A DNA stretch of 64,000 nucleotides from positions 53,119,583-53,183,582 of the forward strand of contig CM039124.1 of NCBI GenBank assembly GCA_022036555.1, written 5' to 3'. Within the stretch, counting starts at the first letter, position 1. Each line of letters starts with the position of its first letter. A program made the translations under genes and the position numbers. Under the pieces are notes generated by a model that was given only the letters and a program-made list of their open reading frames with translations, had not been told where the DNA came from and ran no database searches. Source of the DNA: Microstegium vimineum. Lineage: Eukaryota > Streptophyta > Magnoliopsida > Poales > Poaceae. This document shows positions 23,442 through 35,427 of this stretch, in pieces.

Positions 23442-25026
23442 ACTATTATTTCACCGCCCTTAATAAATTAACTTCTAGTGATGTCTTAAATCAACATTTT
23501 AACGTTTAACTGAATTTATATTTAGAACACAAAATTAGTATCATTAAACACACCAGAAAATATATTTTCATATTGTGCTTGTTTAATGTAATGGCGGAAT
23601 GGCGGAATGTTTCTGATTCGGGAATAATTGGCTTGTTTGGAGGACCTGAAAAATGATCAATTTGACCCCTAGAAAAAAAATAGAGCTAAGCAAACTGGAA
23701 GTTTGAATTGCAGAAAAATAATCATGTCGGAAAAATCAAGGCGAACAGATCGTGGCTGCAAGTAATCTGAAAAAGGAAATGGAGACCACTGGAATGGTGA
23801 ATTGGTGACCGTGATGCCTCATTTGCGTCCGCATATATTAAACTGCACATGTAAACTGGCCACTCTATATTTCCTTGATATGAAAAAACAACATTTGTCT
23901 AACAGCTGTGTAAGTAGGCACGTGTTCGAAAATCCATACTTTGTGCTCGACATGATCTCCACAGGTGTCATGTCTCCATTTGTTTTCCGAACATCTATCT
24001 ACGAATGCCAAGTTCCATACCCATACCATTAGTTCATGCATGCAAAATCAGAACCTGGATTGGCCAGCAGAGGCCTCTAGGCTTGGACTTGTTTTGTTCA
24101 GGATCCTACAAGTCACATATACTAAAACCTCCATTTATGTTTTTTCTCCGATAAAAAAAAAATCTTCTATTGAGTTTTGAAGAGGATCACGTCAATGTAG
24201 TAGAGTTTTTTTTATAAAAAAAAACACTCCCCGTCTCTGCCTAATATGCAGCATGAAGGTCTAACCTTGCAAAAATAAGCGAAATGTACGGTTTTGTACT
24301 ACTGATAAGCAGACTTTGGTTATTTTTTAACTGTTTTGATGTGAGAGAAATAAGTTAGACAAATGGACGATTTTCTAGTACTGATAAGCAGACTTTGGTT
24401 ATCCAAGCCAATCAGCTACAACTTTACGTACAAACTCTGTTCCACACAAAACTTGGAGTTAGGGACCAACTCCACTTTTTCCTGGAGCTCTTCTAAAGGT
24501 ATTCCAGAAACTTGAGTTTCCAATCCTTAATGGACTTCATAGTAATTTATAACTTGTTTTTTTCTTTTCTGTTGTTGCGTTTGTAGTAATTGTGGTTTGT
24601 TTGCGCTTCAACGAAGAAGTATGAAGCCATAACTCTACTATTAATATGACACTCTACCAAATGCACGTCTATGATTTTTTCTCTAACTTTGACAAACCTT
24701 GACGAGCCTAAGTTTTGGTTTCTCGTGATTTTGGTTTGGGCAAAATTGGAAGTCAACCAAGTAAACCCTTAATCTCCAATCCGTGGAAAATTATAAAAAA
24801 AATTCTCAAATACGCAAAAGTTATACGTATTATTATATTATTAAGTACTTCGTAGAAGAATTTAGACAAACATACAACATGTTCATATCAAATGTCGTAG
24901 AAGATGAACCTAATACAATCGTAGATGTACCATCGGGCCGCTTATCTTCAATTTCAGTTAAACTCGAGCAAGTATTGGAACCAGGGCACTGACGCGCCCA
25001 CAGCTTTTTATCCAACTTACTTATGA
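23442..25026. other. Intergenic DNA, no gene recognised
   Basis: AT-rich with short open frames only. GTACTACTGATAAGCAGACTTTGGTTAT-like segments near 24296 and 24379 form a short direct duplication. No domain, RNA gene or complete transposon was seen. Confidence 0.5.
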
Positions 25027-25034
25027 CCTGGTGG

Positions 25035-25532
25035 TAAGCCTGGGCACAAAAAACCGAAAACCAAAAACCGAACCGAAATAACCGGAACCGAAATTGAAAA
25101 TTTCGGTTAGTTGTTCGGTTCTCAATTCTCAGGCGATCAAATTTCAGTTCCTAGGCTCGGTTAACCGAAATAACCGAACTTCATAAACAATCCTAATAAA
25201 CTTTACAATTTATGTCTAATATCATCTTAACCATAGATATAAAATATGTATGACACCATCTCACAGCTTCACATAGCTGATTTTTTTAAAATCTCGGCAT
25301 CATGTGTTTTAAAAATATTTTTTCTCTATTTTTTTATAATTATTTTTTTCTGTTTTTATAAATTTCGGTTAGTTCGGTCGGAACCGAAACCGAACCGAAC
25401 TAACCGAAACTGAATTTGCTCGGTTCCCGATTTCGCAAAGAACCGATCGGTTCCTGTTTTTAGGGAACCGAATTTGTGTCAATAACCGAGGAACCGAACC
25501 GATCGGTTTCGATTAACCGAACGCCCAGCTGA
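25035..25532. mobile_element. Non-autonomous hAT-type element
   Basis: An 8-bp duplication, CCTGGTGG, flanks it at 25027-25034 and 25533-25540. The ends are TAAGCCTGGGCAC and, inverted, TCAGCTGGGCGTT. Subterminal AACCGAA/TTCGGTT repeats are dense on both sides and the centre is AT-rich without a coding frame. It belongs to the same family as 10197-10897. The base before each 8-mer also matches, so the duplication could be read as longer. Confidence 0.78.
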
Positions 25533-25540
25533 CCTGGTGG

Positions 25541-28500
25541 CACCTTTAATTATACCTTTCTTTATGAAGTTCATTTTCCCCCTCATGAAATGGCTGCCTT
25601 GGCAGTCTGGTCCAGGCTTATTGGGCCGAAGCCGAATAAAAGAACATACTTGGGCCAAGGTTGGGGTTGTCGGTTAGTTGCTTTCCAGATTTTCCCCATG
25701 CTGAGAGAGATTCGAGAGATCCGAGAAAAAGAGCGTTCTCAATTCAATTAATGGTTACGTTCCAAAAAGAAGGGGAAAAAACCCCTCCCAAACACAGAGA
25801 AAAAGAACAAGGACATACTGTGCTTTACGAGCAGCATAGCAGTAGCTGGAGTACTCTTGAACCGACCCAACCCCTTTTTTCAGTTTTCCCGCTACCGATC
25901 CCGTTTATAGCTAGACAGCCAGGCCAGGTAGGCAGGCGCTTTCCCCATCAAAAACTGGATCAGCAGCCTACGACCACGAGCCAACCACCACGAGATTCCC
26001 GTTCAGATTTGCCATCGGGGCCTCGTGGTCGTGGGTCACCTAGCGCCAAGCGCCAGCCACTCCACTCCCGGTGCCGCGACCTGTGAGATGAGAACCAGCG
26101 TGACGACACGTCGCTCCACGCGCAACCACCGCAACCAGCCGGCGGAACGCGCGGGCTGCTGCTGCTGCTGCCACTGGGCGCTGCCGCCACTAGCTAGCAA
26201 GCGAGCGAGCATAGTGAGTACTAGTGACCAGCCAGCTCCCAACGACAAACAACCAAGCACGGCAGGCAGGCAGGCCACCGATTGGTAATTAGGCCGCCGG
26301 CCGCTCTAATCACTCGATTAGGTGCGTGTACTTGCGTGCGTACGTCCCCGAGTGGACGAGAGGCGCAAGGAACACGTGGGGCAATGGAGTAGAACAGCCG
26401 CGACTGCTGGGCTGGGCACGGACGGTGACGCCGGCCGGGGCGGGGTCATGGCGACGTGTCGCTTGCCCCACGGGCCGCGGATGCCCACCCGCGACTTGCG
26501 CGCGCGGACGACGCTGAGAGAACGCCGGCGGCGCCGACCCGTGCACCGAACCGAGCCGAAGCTTTGCAGCGAAGCGAGCGGCTGCGCCCCGGGGTGGCCG
26601 GCCTGCGCTGCCCGCCTAAATAGAAAAGAAAAGGTCCAGGTGCGGACGGACGGACCAACGGAGGACTCAGCTCGGCGCAGCCAATCAGGGTCGTGGAGCG
26701 TTCGGGGTCTTCGATGGATGCAATCGTTGTACGTGGGCGGGCGTTGCGTCTGCCGGGACGTAAGGGATAGTCTGTGGAGTGTGGGGTGAGGACTTGCTTT
26801 GCCTAACGCATGTGCCAACTTGTTATACGGGGGGCAAGCAAGCAACGTGTTAGGTGGTATGTATACAACGTGACATAGCGAGTGACAGCGGAGGCTGCTA
26901 AGGAAGCCATCTGTGCATGCAGACATATATAGAGCTGAGGCTGCCATGCTTATCTATTATTAGTGGTGGTATAGTAGTAGCACGTCTTCTAATTGACCAC
27001 ATGAGGTTTTGCAAGGATACAGTCATGTTGGAATTGTTAGCACGTCTTCTTATAGTTAAAAGGCATATATAGCTGGGAGTTCATTACGAAAGACAAGAAA
27101 AAAGACATTGCTGGGAGAGGATACCGGCCGGGTCTGGACAAAAAACAACAACAACAACTTGTTTTGACTTTTATAACAACAAACTTATAAAAGCGGTAAA
27201 AGTTATTAACTACGGGTTCATCGTCTGTGGACTGTGATTCCAGTTTTCACTACTCGCCTACGTGCATAAGGTACTACTGACGTGTGACTGAGATAGTGCG
27301 AGTGTCAACGGCTGTTCCCACTGCCATTAATAACTAAACCAACCCATCTACTCCTAGAAAAATCTCAGCAACCGCGTGCCTATCTAGAAGCTGGTGCAGA
27401 AGATCCATGCCGCGGGAGCGGGTGCCACTTCATCAGCCGACGGAAGCTCATAGGCAATGGGCTACTATTTTAATTGACCGCCCTCGCTCGAGGTGACCAG
27501 TCTGTTGGAATCTTCCATGCACGCACTTGCGGCCCCATCGCGTGGTCCGTGTGTCTGACTCTGACTTGCTACTGGGTCGTCGGTTCACGGTTCGCTTTGT
27601 TTTGGACTTGGAACCGTTGGTGCCTGACCAGAACCAGAACAGAACAGAACAGGGGGGCGAAGACCACTTCAGGCTTTGCATGTTTATTATTACCCATGTG
27701 CTTAAAATTGCTTCGGAGACTGTCTCCCACCTCCACCACTACATATATACAGTACTGTACGCTTCACTCGCTTTCATTTTGCCCTGTTGTTGACCTCGGC
27801 CTCGGGCAAAGGAAACTAGCTAGCAGCACACCATTTCTGAGCCTACGTGAGTGAAACGTGGTTCTGAGATAAGCATGACGCTTGTTCATGATCATGACAA
27901 GGTTACTGTACCTTTTTCTTTCCCTACAAACAGTAAAAAAAAAACTACTACTACTTGGCGTACTAGTAGTACTATTAATTCAATGGAGGCAGGTAGTAAT
28001 ATATATACTAAACATTAACCAAGTTAATTTGTGATATGTTACTTCAGTTTTCAGTGTTCATTCACTCAAGTCATGCTATGCAAGTTTAAATTATTCGCTC
28101 GGCTGCCTCGCTGGCAGCTCGACGATCCATACATAGACCGATTCTTAACAATATATATCCATCCGCAAACCGACCAGCGACGACCGCATCTCACATCCAC
28201 AGCGACGCAGCCGCCCCGGTCAGTCTTCCCACACACTTCGCTTCTTCCACATACATACACACTCTCCTACCACACCACCACTCGCACTACCAGTCGTCGC
28301 TCAGCGCAGGCCAAGTTGCGGTCCCCGGCTTCCCCTTCGCCTCCTCCTCTCCCCGTGTCTTCCCCTCCACGTTGACCACGACTTTTTCGTTCCACCACTC
28401 CACCACCCACCCGAGTGAGACTCAACTCAACCGAACCCGTCCGTCTAGCCGCCACTCCACCGGCTTCCCACCCACTGCCGCCCCGCCCCCACCTGTCACT

Positions 28501-28578
28501 GTGCCGCGTGCGTGCCCACGCCGCGACCTACGACGCAACTTCCCACGCCCTGACGCCCCATCACACACCCGCCACCGC
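25541..28578. other. Intergenic DNA and distal promoter of the zinc-finger gene
   Basis: About 3 kb, GC-rich at 25.9-26.8 kb. Several open frames there (for example 26318-26947, minus) overlap one another on both strands and show no domain, as expected of GC-rich DNA. From 27.3 kb on the sequence probably contains the regulatory region of the downstream zinc-finger gene. No specific operator can be assigned. Confidence 0.45.
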
Positions 28579-28585
28579 TTTAAAA
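28579..28585 (+). promoter_or_regulatory. TATA-like element of the C2H2 zinc-finger gene
   Basis: TTTAAAA at 28579-28585 is followed about 30 bp later by a CT-rich then CAC-rich leader. That places the start of transcription near 28612 and gives a 5' leader of about 155 nt with no upstream ATG. Confidence 0.45.
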
Positions 28586-28766
28586 CCTCCTCCGCACACC
28601 CTCACTCTCCTCACTCCCACCACCACCACAGCGAGAGCAAGGCGCCCAAGCAACCACCACTCCACAGCCAGCAGCCGCGAGGAGAACAAGTCGCAGCCAA
28701 GCAAGAAGAACTCGTCTCCGATCCACGTCTCCCAGCGAAGAACAAGCCTAATAAGCTTCCCGTGCC

Positions 28767-29606
28767 ATGTCTTCCATGGAGCTTCTCCACGCCGTCATCC
28801 CGGAGAAGCAGAGCGAGGCGCTGATACCGGCGCCCGCGGCAGCGACCACGACGAGCAGCAGCGCCACCGCCGCCACGAGCGGCGACGACGGCGCCCACGT
28901 GCCGCAGGGGTGGGCCAAGAAGAAGCGCTCGCGCCGGCACCGCTCGGAGGAGGAGAACCTCGCTCTCTGCCTCCTCATGCTCTCCCGTGGCGGCAACCAC
29001 CGCGTCCAGGCGCCGCCGCCGGCGGTCCCGTCCGCGGCGCCGGTCGCAGCGGAGTTCAAGTGCTCCGTCTGCGGCAAGTCCTTCAGCTCCTACCAGGCGC
29101 TGGGAGGCCACAAGACTAGCCACCGGGTCAAGCTGCCGACCCCTCCTCCTCCTGCTGTCGTCGTCCCAGCGGCGGCAGTGCCCCTCGTGGAGGTTCAAGC
29201 CCCCGCGCCGCTCACCGTCATCCCTCCGCCCCCGCCTGCAGTCGAGGTGGTCGTCCGTGAGCCGGCCACGTCGTCCACCGCCGCGTCCTCCGACGGTGGT
29301 GCGGCGGCGTCGAGCAGAGTCCACAGGTGCTCCATCTGCCACAAGGAGTTCCCCACCGGCCAGGCGCTCGGTGGGCACAAGAGGAAGCACTACGACGGAG
29401 GCGTCGGCAGCAGCGCCGCCGCTGAGACGTCCGAGGTGGGGAGCTCCGGGAACGGGAGCTCCGCCGCCCGCGCGTTCGACCTCAACCTCCCTGCCGTGCC
29501 GGAGTTCGTGTTCCGGTGCGGCAAGTCCGGCAAGATGTGGGAGGAGGACGAGGAGGTGCAGAGCCCCCTCGCCTTCAAGAAGCCCCGCCTCCTCATGACC
29601 GCGTGA
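28767..29606 (+). CDS. C1-2i C2H2 zinc-finger repressor with EAR motif (ZAT10/STZ-like)
   Basis: An intronless 279-residue transcription factor, expected in the nucleus. Domains in order: basic nuclear localisation motif KKKRSRR (51-57); L-box EEENLALCLLMLSRGG (61-76); first zinc finger (C99, C102, H115, H119) with QALGGH; Pro/Ala-rich linker; second finger (C188, C191, H204, H208), also QALGGH; EAR repression motif FDLNLP (237-242). This order defines the plant C1-2i class, whose known members (Arabidopsis ZAT10/STZ, rice ZFP182/245/252) respond to cold, salt, drought or oxidative stress and repress transcription. The start at 28767 (MSSMELL) has a second ATG three codons on. Stress regulation of this copy is inferred from family only. 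The assignment to the class is firm; the exact orthologue is not. Confidence 0.95.
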   Translation: MSSMELLHAVIPEKQSEALIPAPAAATTTSSSATAATSGDDGAHVPQGWAKKKRSRRHRSEEENLALCLLMLSRGGNHRVQAPPPAVPSAAPVAAEFKCSVCGKSFSSYQALGGHKTSHRVKLPTPPPPAVVVPAAAVPLVEVQAPAPLTVIPPPPPAVEVVVREPATSSTAASSDGGAAASSRVHRCSICHKEFPTGQALGGHKRKHYDGGVGSSAAAETSEVGSSGNGSSAARAFDLNLPAVPEFVFRCGKSGKMWEEDEEVQSPLAFKKPRLLMTA

Positions 29607-32600
29607 GCCGGGTGGGTCTCTCATGCATCCGTCCAAGATTTTGGTCTAGAGCTGCCAAGCTAGCTCAGTGGTGGAACACAATATTCGTTCATTCATTCGT
29701 ATGGTGCCATGCCTGCCAGTACTATTGTTTGATTTGTTGCTACATGCTCTTCGATCTTGTACAGTACAGACTACAGAGAGAGCCTTCCTATTCCTGGAAG
29801 CGTATACATGTATCCTTAGCCGTCAGTACACTGTAGTTCATTCTCATTAAGAGATGATGATTGATTGATGATGTAGTGCTTTGTAACATACAGTAAGTAA
29901 GATTATGGAGTATTATAAATGGATTGGGGATTAATATGGAATCAGATACCCTCTCGCAGGCAGCACTTTTGTGTTCATTCATGCATCGCCGGCGGTGGTC
30001 GACCGATGCGCTTTCGCTTGCCAGCTCAAACCACCACTCGTTCCCATTTGCTTGCTTTCATGGGAAGAAACCAACGGAGCAGTCCGCTTCGCCTCTCACA
30101 AGCAACGTCCTCTCCCCTTCTTTCTTTTTTGGCAGAGTTCTAGCTTGGCCACTCATCGTCCTCAGCGACGTCCATACCGGCTGGCGACTACTTTTTAATC
30201 CGGTTCCATCCACGAGCTTCCACCACTTGCTCTGGTTGCGGAGCAGCGACGCGCCCTGCTCCTCCCCAGCGGCCGCCGCACCGCAAGTGGGAACAACAAA
30301 ACCTGGGGCCGTTGCGGCTTGGGGAACGCCGACGGACGGCGCCCACTAGCGGGTGGAACGGCCAACGACAGCGACGTCGCCCCGCCCGCCGGTGTTGATA
30401 AGTGCGTGCCGACTCGCGGCCAGATCGCTTTCCACGCAACAGTTCCCAGCGGCCGCCCGCCCCCGCCCGCCCGCATTTGGTGGAATGGAAGCGACGCCGC
30501 GCGGAAAATCTAGGCGCGTCGCGTCGAGTCTCGTCCCCGTGCCGTGCGTACGTACGTGCGTGCCATGATCCTTCCCGCCCACTTCCACCACGCCGAACCG
30601 AACCGAACCGACCCGCGGCGCTGGCGCTGGCTGCGTCGCGAGTGACGCGCACGACGTGGTGGACTGGTGGTGGTGGTGCCGACGTGCGCGTCCCCGCGGC
30701 TCGGTCGCACCGTATGGGCGAGCGTTGAAGAAGCGTGCTCGGCGGCGACGACGGGTCGCCGCCCCGGCATGCTTCACGTGGCGTCCTCGCGTCCCGCGGA
30801 GAGATTTCGCTGAACGTGTCGTGGGTGACCTGTCACCGGTCCCGCGACGGTGGTAGTACACACGTCTTTGCAGAGCTGGGCAGCTCGGTGCGTTTCTCTT
30901 CTGGATGCAAAAGGATATGTTCGCACCGGCAGTTTCGTCCCGGGCTTGCCTTGTTGTCATCTTTCGTTCTTTTGTTTTGGGTCCACGCCAGCCACGGTGA
31001 CGTACGCCACGTAACATTGCAGATTAGGTAAGTTCGCTATACGATGGGATGGGTTCATGCCATTTGGAGCACGAGTGGTGGTGCTGCTCTTGGACTCATA
31101 TCTCTCTTCTCTCCTAATATAGCACACGCCGGCCAAACATGGCAAAGTCCAGAAACAGGAGAACTCCGATCTACCTTCCAAGTTCCAACTGATGATGATC
31201 TCACGAGCTTTATGTGTTGTGGAATGGCTCAGCTGCATTATCTGGGCAAACAAGGCCTTACACTAGCTTGCGATCAGGTGGATAAGCCAGGATTAGCTGA
31301 CGGGCCAGCCCAATTCCTATGCGTGATTGTCGCTTCAGCGGCCCGCCTTACTCCAAGGCCCTTTCGCATGCACTGACGACAGGGGCTCCATTATCTTCTT
31401 CTGAGTACTCGCAGGCCTCTTTCCGCTGTATGGGCTAAAGGCCCTTTACCAGTGAATTTTCCGTGGAAAACTGCTAGTCCAGTAGCTAGAGTTGGGCCTC
31501 GTGTCGAACTCAGGTTTTTGTTGAAGGCGCTGTGTGTGTTTGTATGTGTATGTGTCTGATAGCAAATCATAATGGTCATTGCATTGGAGACAAAAAGGGT
31601 ACCGATTTCTTGAAGTTCTTAACCATGAGCACGATAATAGGTCAAGAAAATCGCAACCTTTTTTAAAAAATGGTCGGAATGAAATCGTGCCCGTTGCATT
31701 GGACACAGAACGGTACCATTTTACAACCATGCGCTCGTGAAGCCAGGCTCAAACGTGGAAGATTACATATAAAACAGAGCATCAGAGACGTAGAACCCAA
31801 ACATTACCCGCTTTACAAGATTATGTTCTTCGATTCAACCACGTGAAAGTTCAATTGTAATAAGTATATAAAGAATTTTTGAAATGGTATCTTTAGTGAT
31901 TTTGTTCTTACTTGTTTCGGTCAGAATATACTGTGACGTATTCAAGTTCCACTCTTAAGGTCCATTTGGTTTCCTAGGATTGGACCTAGAAACAATTCCA
32001 ACTTATAAAGATTATATAAATTAGTGAACCATTCCAACTAAAAGTTGTTTTAGAGTTTCCTTCTTAAATAACTGAACGAGTAGTGTTGTGTGGATTCGAT
32101 CTAATTTTCCTTCCAGTAATTGCTTACATTATTACATGGTATTCTTCCTGCACATTTACTCATTGTTTTAAGAAGATTTTGTTAGTACGATCCTTTTTTA
32201 TATTATTCTAAAAAGAATAGTCAAAATAGAGAGTTCAGAGGAAATAAAATTCAATTGTGCTTGACACCTAGCTTTGCACATATAGGAAACACACAAAAAA
32301 AAAGGAAACACAATTTTCTTATCTATCTCTTCTAAAAGAATGCCTAATATGAAAATTACAATTTGAAACGGAGGAATAACTCTAGCAATTGCAGCGATTC
32401 ACTTATCCATACAAGGCATTTAATATTCATTATTAAAAAGCCTGCATGTGAACGTAACCATCAAAATGGACCTCACTGTGAGTCTGTGACTGAACATAAA
32501 AGGCGTTACTGTTATCAGAAATAGATTCTTGTAGCGACTGAGTAATTTCGTACAGGATCTGAGGCAGCATGTGATCTTTACTGGATCTTCTCGGACGTTG

Positions 32601-32874
32601 TTGAGACAGAAGATGCCACATGTCCCTATGTTGCAAATACTGTTGCAGAAAGATCTTATGATCAGTAGAGTGTTCGTTGGATCTATTGTGCTCTCGATGG
32701 TCCAAACTTGGAATTAGGACCCACAAATATCGGTTGGTGGAAGAAGTTTCCACGTACAGACCGGTTGATAACAGCGGCTCACCGGAGTGAGGTGTGAGGA
32801 GGCCCCGGAGGCAAGGGAGCGCACGGAAAAAGGAAAAATTGGTGCATTCCCCTCGTGGTTCCTGCTGCCCCACG
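29607..32874. other. Zinc-finger gene 3' flank and GC-rich intergenic DNA
   Basis: The first few hundred bases are probably the 3' untranslated region. 30.2-30.9 kb is GC-rich with overlapping open frames on both strands and no domain. A 110-codon frame (31044-31376, plus) and a 146-codon frame (32433-32873, minus) match nothing I recognise and lack support from splice sites or codon pattern. Confidence 0.45.
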
Positions 32875-33116
32875 TACTCCCTCAGTTCCGTCCCGGAGAG
32901 AATAAGCTTTTGAATTTTCGTACCATAAATTTGACTTGATTTATTGAAAATACGTGTAATATTATTTAGATCTTCAAAAATAATTATTAAAAAACTAAAT
33001 TTAAAAATCTTTTCAATAATACTAATTATATGTTATAAATAGTAATAGTTTTTAATATATAATTAATCAAAGATGTTTTTTGAGAAACCAAAACATCATT
33101 TTTTCTAGGACGTGTA
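32875..33116. mobile_element. Degenerate Stowaway-like MITE
   Basis: TACTCCCTCAGTTCCGTCCC at the left and, inverted, TACACGTCCTAGAAAAAATG at the right, with an AT-rich interior including TTATATGTTATAAATAGTAA. The ends are diverged, so the assignment is moderate. Confidence 0.6.
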
Positions 33117-33290
33117 GTCTTTCTCTGTCCACCAGGGCTGGCCCATATAGATCACAAACTGATGTTGGATTCTAAGGTGGAATCACGTGTCGTCTATCTA
33201 GCGACACTATTCACAAGTCTAGGTGGATACCGTATCCATCCAATTTTTTTCCGGTGCACAAGGCACAAGGCAGGACTCGGCACCAACGAC

Positions 33291-33688
33291 TAGGGCGTGA
33301 TTGGTTGGGAGAAAAGCCACAACCTGGCTCTCCGCATGCAGGCAGCGCATGTTTGGTTAGCTGGACAAAGCATTGGGCCTGGTCGAGGACATGCAGAATG
33401 GCCACATATATGGGCCTGGCTCTGGAGAAACGAATTTCGATTCGGTTTCCTCTGGGCCTGGCTGGCGCGGTACAAAGCACACGTACGTATCGCATGGAGC
33501 CCGAGACTGGTGATACGAGACTGGTGATACGAGATAAGTTAGAACCAAACAATTTCTCGTATGAACCTAGCTACACCAGAACAATCAACCAAACATAAGC
33601 CGCTTGCATGTGCTCAGCCTAGTGCATGCGAGCATGGTCGGCTGGTGCGAGCTAGGTTGAGCCTATCGCTGAACCAATCACGCCCCTA
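33291..33688. mobile_element. TIR element (TAGGGCGTGATTGGTT ends)
   Basis: TAGGGCGTGATTGGTT at 33291 is mirrored by AACCAATCACGCCCCTA ending at 33688. The 398-bp interior is GC-moderate with GCATGC repeats and overlapping short frames but no transposase. TAGGG ends suggest hAT; no 8-bp duplication is visible (CCAACGAC versus GTGATTGG). Confidence 0.55.
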
Positions 33689-34086
33689 GTGATTGGAACA
33701 AAGAACAGTGTCCAACCGCTCACAGCCACACAGTACCGGCGACCGGGACAAGTAGCACCCTTGTGGCAGAGGACATGAAACAATGAAAGCGCTCACGTCG
33801 ACGTTCTCGAAGTTGTGTAGTAGGATGTGTTTGCTATGAGTCATATCCTGTTTAGGGTCCCAAACCTCAATTTGCACATCTCGATTTTCTTTTCCAAAAT
33901 CTCGGACTATAACTAGTAATAGAGTTTGGAGATATGGACAAGCTTTTTATAAGTGGCTGGAATTTTAGCTTACATTAGTTGGGTTTATAGACTAGTTTTC
34001 TAATTACCCAACCCATTAAAAGTGAACATCGGCATCGGAAGAACGAGAAAAAAGAATGATAGAGTAAACGACAGTCGAGCTTCCTC

Positions 34087-34350
34087 AAGCTTAACTATGA
34101 TGGTTCGTTTTTTACCCGATTTCAGGTCAGGTAGCTGAGTTTGTTGATTAGGGATGATGATGGCGATATAGTCATAGCCGAGCGAGAGAAGGTAGATCAT
34201 ATGTTAAATGTCTTTCATGCAGAGCTAATCACTTGTCTCCACGGGATTCAAACGACCGTTGATTTGGGCATTGGGCACCTTATGGTGGAAACGGACTCGC
34301 GGATGGCGGTGCAAGCTATCAACTCTAATGAATTTGATGATGGTTCAGTT
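34087..34350 (+). pseudogene. RNase H-like (RVT_3) fragment of a retroelement
   Basis: KLNYDGS at 34087, then after a frame break IRDDDGDIVIAE, FHAELITCLHGIQ, DLGIGHLMVETDSRMAV and INSNEFDD. These are the conserved Asp, Glu and Asp blocks of plant RNase H-like domains found at the end of many LINE polyproteins. The frame break near 34130 and the lack of reverse transcriptase nearby show a fragment. Confidence 0.65.
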
Positions 34351-35017
34351 CCATCAACTTATCAGCGTTTTTGCCATATACAACTCTTCAAGGCTCTTTA
34401 GTATTTTTGTCGGTGAAACGTCCTTGATTACCGAGTACTTTATCTCATCGGGGAGACAGTCAAATCCTACCGACAAACTTCTAATTCATCACTTTCCATT
34501 CTTCACTTGTTGTCTTGTCTAGCTTGGTGCCCTTAAGAGCATCAATCAATCCTTGTTGGACAAACACATCTCTAACCACACATTGTCATACAATGAAATT
34601 ATTTTTTACCATCATATTTCTCTTGTTGATTCTACTTTCCAAACATCGTTTTAGTTTCATGCTTCCTAGCACTACTAACCTTCTCACTAAATCAAACCTA
34701 CCTTGGTTTTGATATCACTCGTTAGAATCTGATATCCCCAAATTTTGTGTAGCAGCTCTTAGATCTTAAAAAGGATATTGCGAGGATGACACAAGCTTGC
34801 ACGATCAAAATGATATAGATGAATCTCATAAAAACTCTAGACAACCATATTTTTTTGGTGAAGCCTGTCAACCACAAAATAGTATACTATAAACTCGTTA
34901 TATTTTTTTCTCACAAGAAAACATCATCATCCGACTTATCAATCGCCAGAAACTACGAATCGAACAAGACAAGCTCTTAGTTAAACGAAGAACAATTTCG
35001 ATGGTTCCTCACCCGCT
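34351..35017. other. Intergenic DNA, nothing recognised
   Basis: AT-rich sequence after the RNase H fragment with no open frame of interest. It may be further decayed retroelement. Confidence 0.45.
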
Positions 35018-35020
35018 TAA

Positions 35021-35151
35021 GGCCTTGTTTGGATATACATGCATCTCTTTCAAACCACATATGTTAGAGTGGATTTCAACTAATTTCCATTTTAATCGAT
35101 CCCCCCAATTCACGTGGTTTATAGTAGATACATGTACATCCAAACAAGACA
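35021..35151. mobile_element. Tourist-like MITE (PIF/Harbinger)
   Basis: A 131-bp element with ends GGCCTTGTTTGGATATACATG and, inverted, TGTCTTGTTTGGATGTACATG is flanked by TAA on both sides (35018-35020 and 35152-35154). The TAA duplication and the short size fit Tourist elements. Confidence 0.75.
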
Positions 35152-35223
35152 TAACAGAAGCAACATGCTTTGTCTAATAAAATGATGATCAGAGATAGTA
35201 TAAAACCACCGCACAATTATTAT

Positions 35224-35427
35224 TACTCCCTTCATTCTAGAATAAGTATCGCTTTTAATTTTTGTGCCGTAATTTTTACTATATTTATAAAAATACTAGA
35301 TTTATGAAAAATAGTACATGCAACATTTATCTTTTTTCAAAATTATTGTAAAATAAATTAATAAATATTAATATTTTTTATATGAAATTAGGCAAAGTTA
35401 TCGATGCTTTATTTGGGAAGGAGCATA
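35224..35427. mobile_element. Stowaway-like MITE
   Basis: TACTCCCTTCATTCTAGAAT at the left and, inverted, TATGCTCCTTCCCAAATAAA at the right, TA at both borders, with an AT-rich non-coding interior. Confidence 0.65.

Noticed and set aside
26318..26947. 209-codon minus-strand frame upstream of the zinc-finger gene
   Set aside because: Overlaps equally long frames on the other strand in GC-rich DNA; no domain, no splice or promoter support.
28611..29636. 341-codon open frame on the minus strand over the zinc-finger gene
   Set aside because: It mirrors the GC-rich zinc-finger coding sequence and has no domain; codon bias of the plus frame creates it.
30346..31017. 223-codon minus-strand frame in GC-rich intergenic DNA
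   Set aside because: Arg/Gly/Pro-rich composition only, competing frames on both strands, no recognisable family.
32433..32873. 146-codon minus-strand hypothetical protein
   Set aside because: No domain, no codon or splice support, and it lies between degenerate repeats.
33283..33696. 8-bp hAT duplication around the TAGGGCG element
   Set aside because: Flanks CCAACGAC and GTGATTGG differ, so only inverted ends are claimed.
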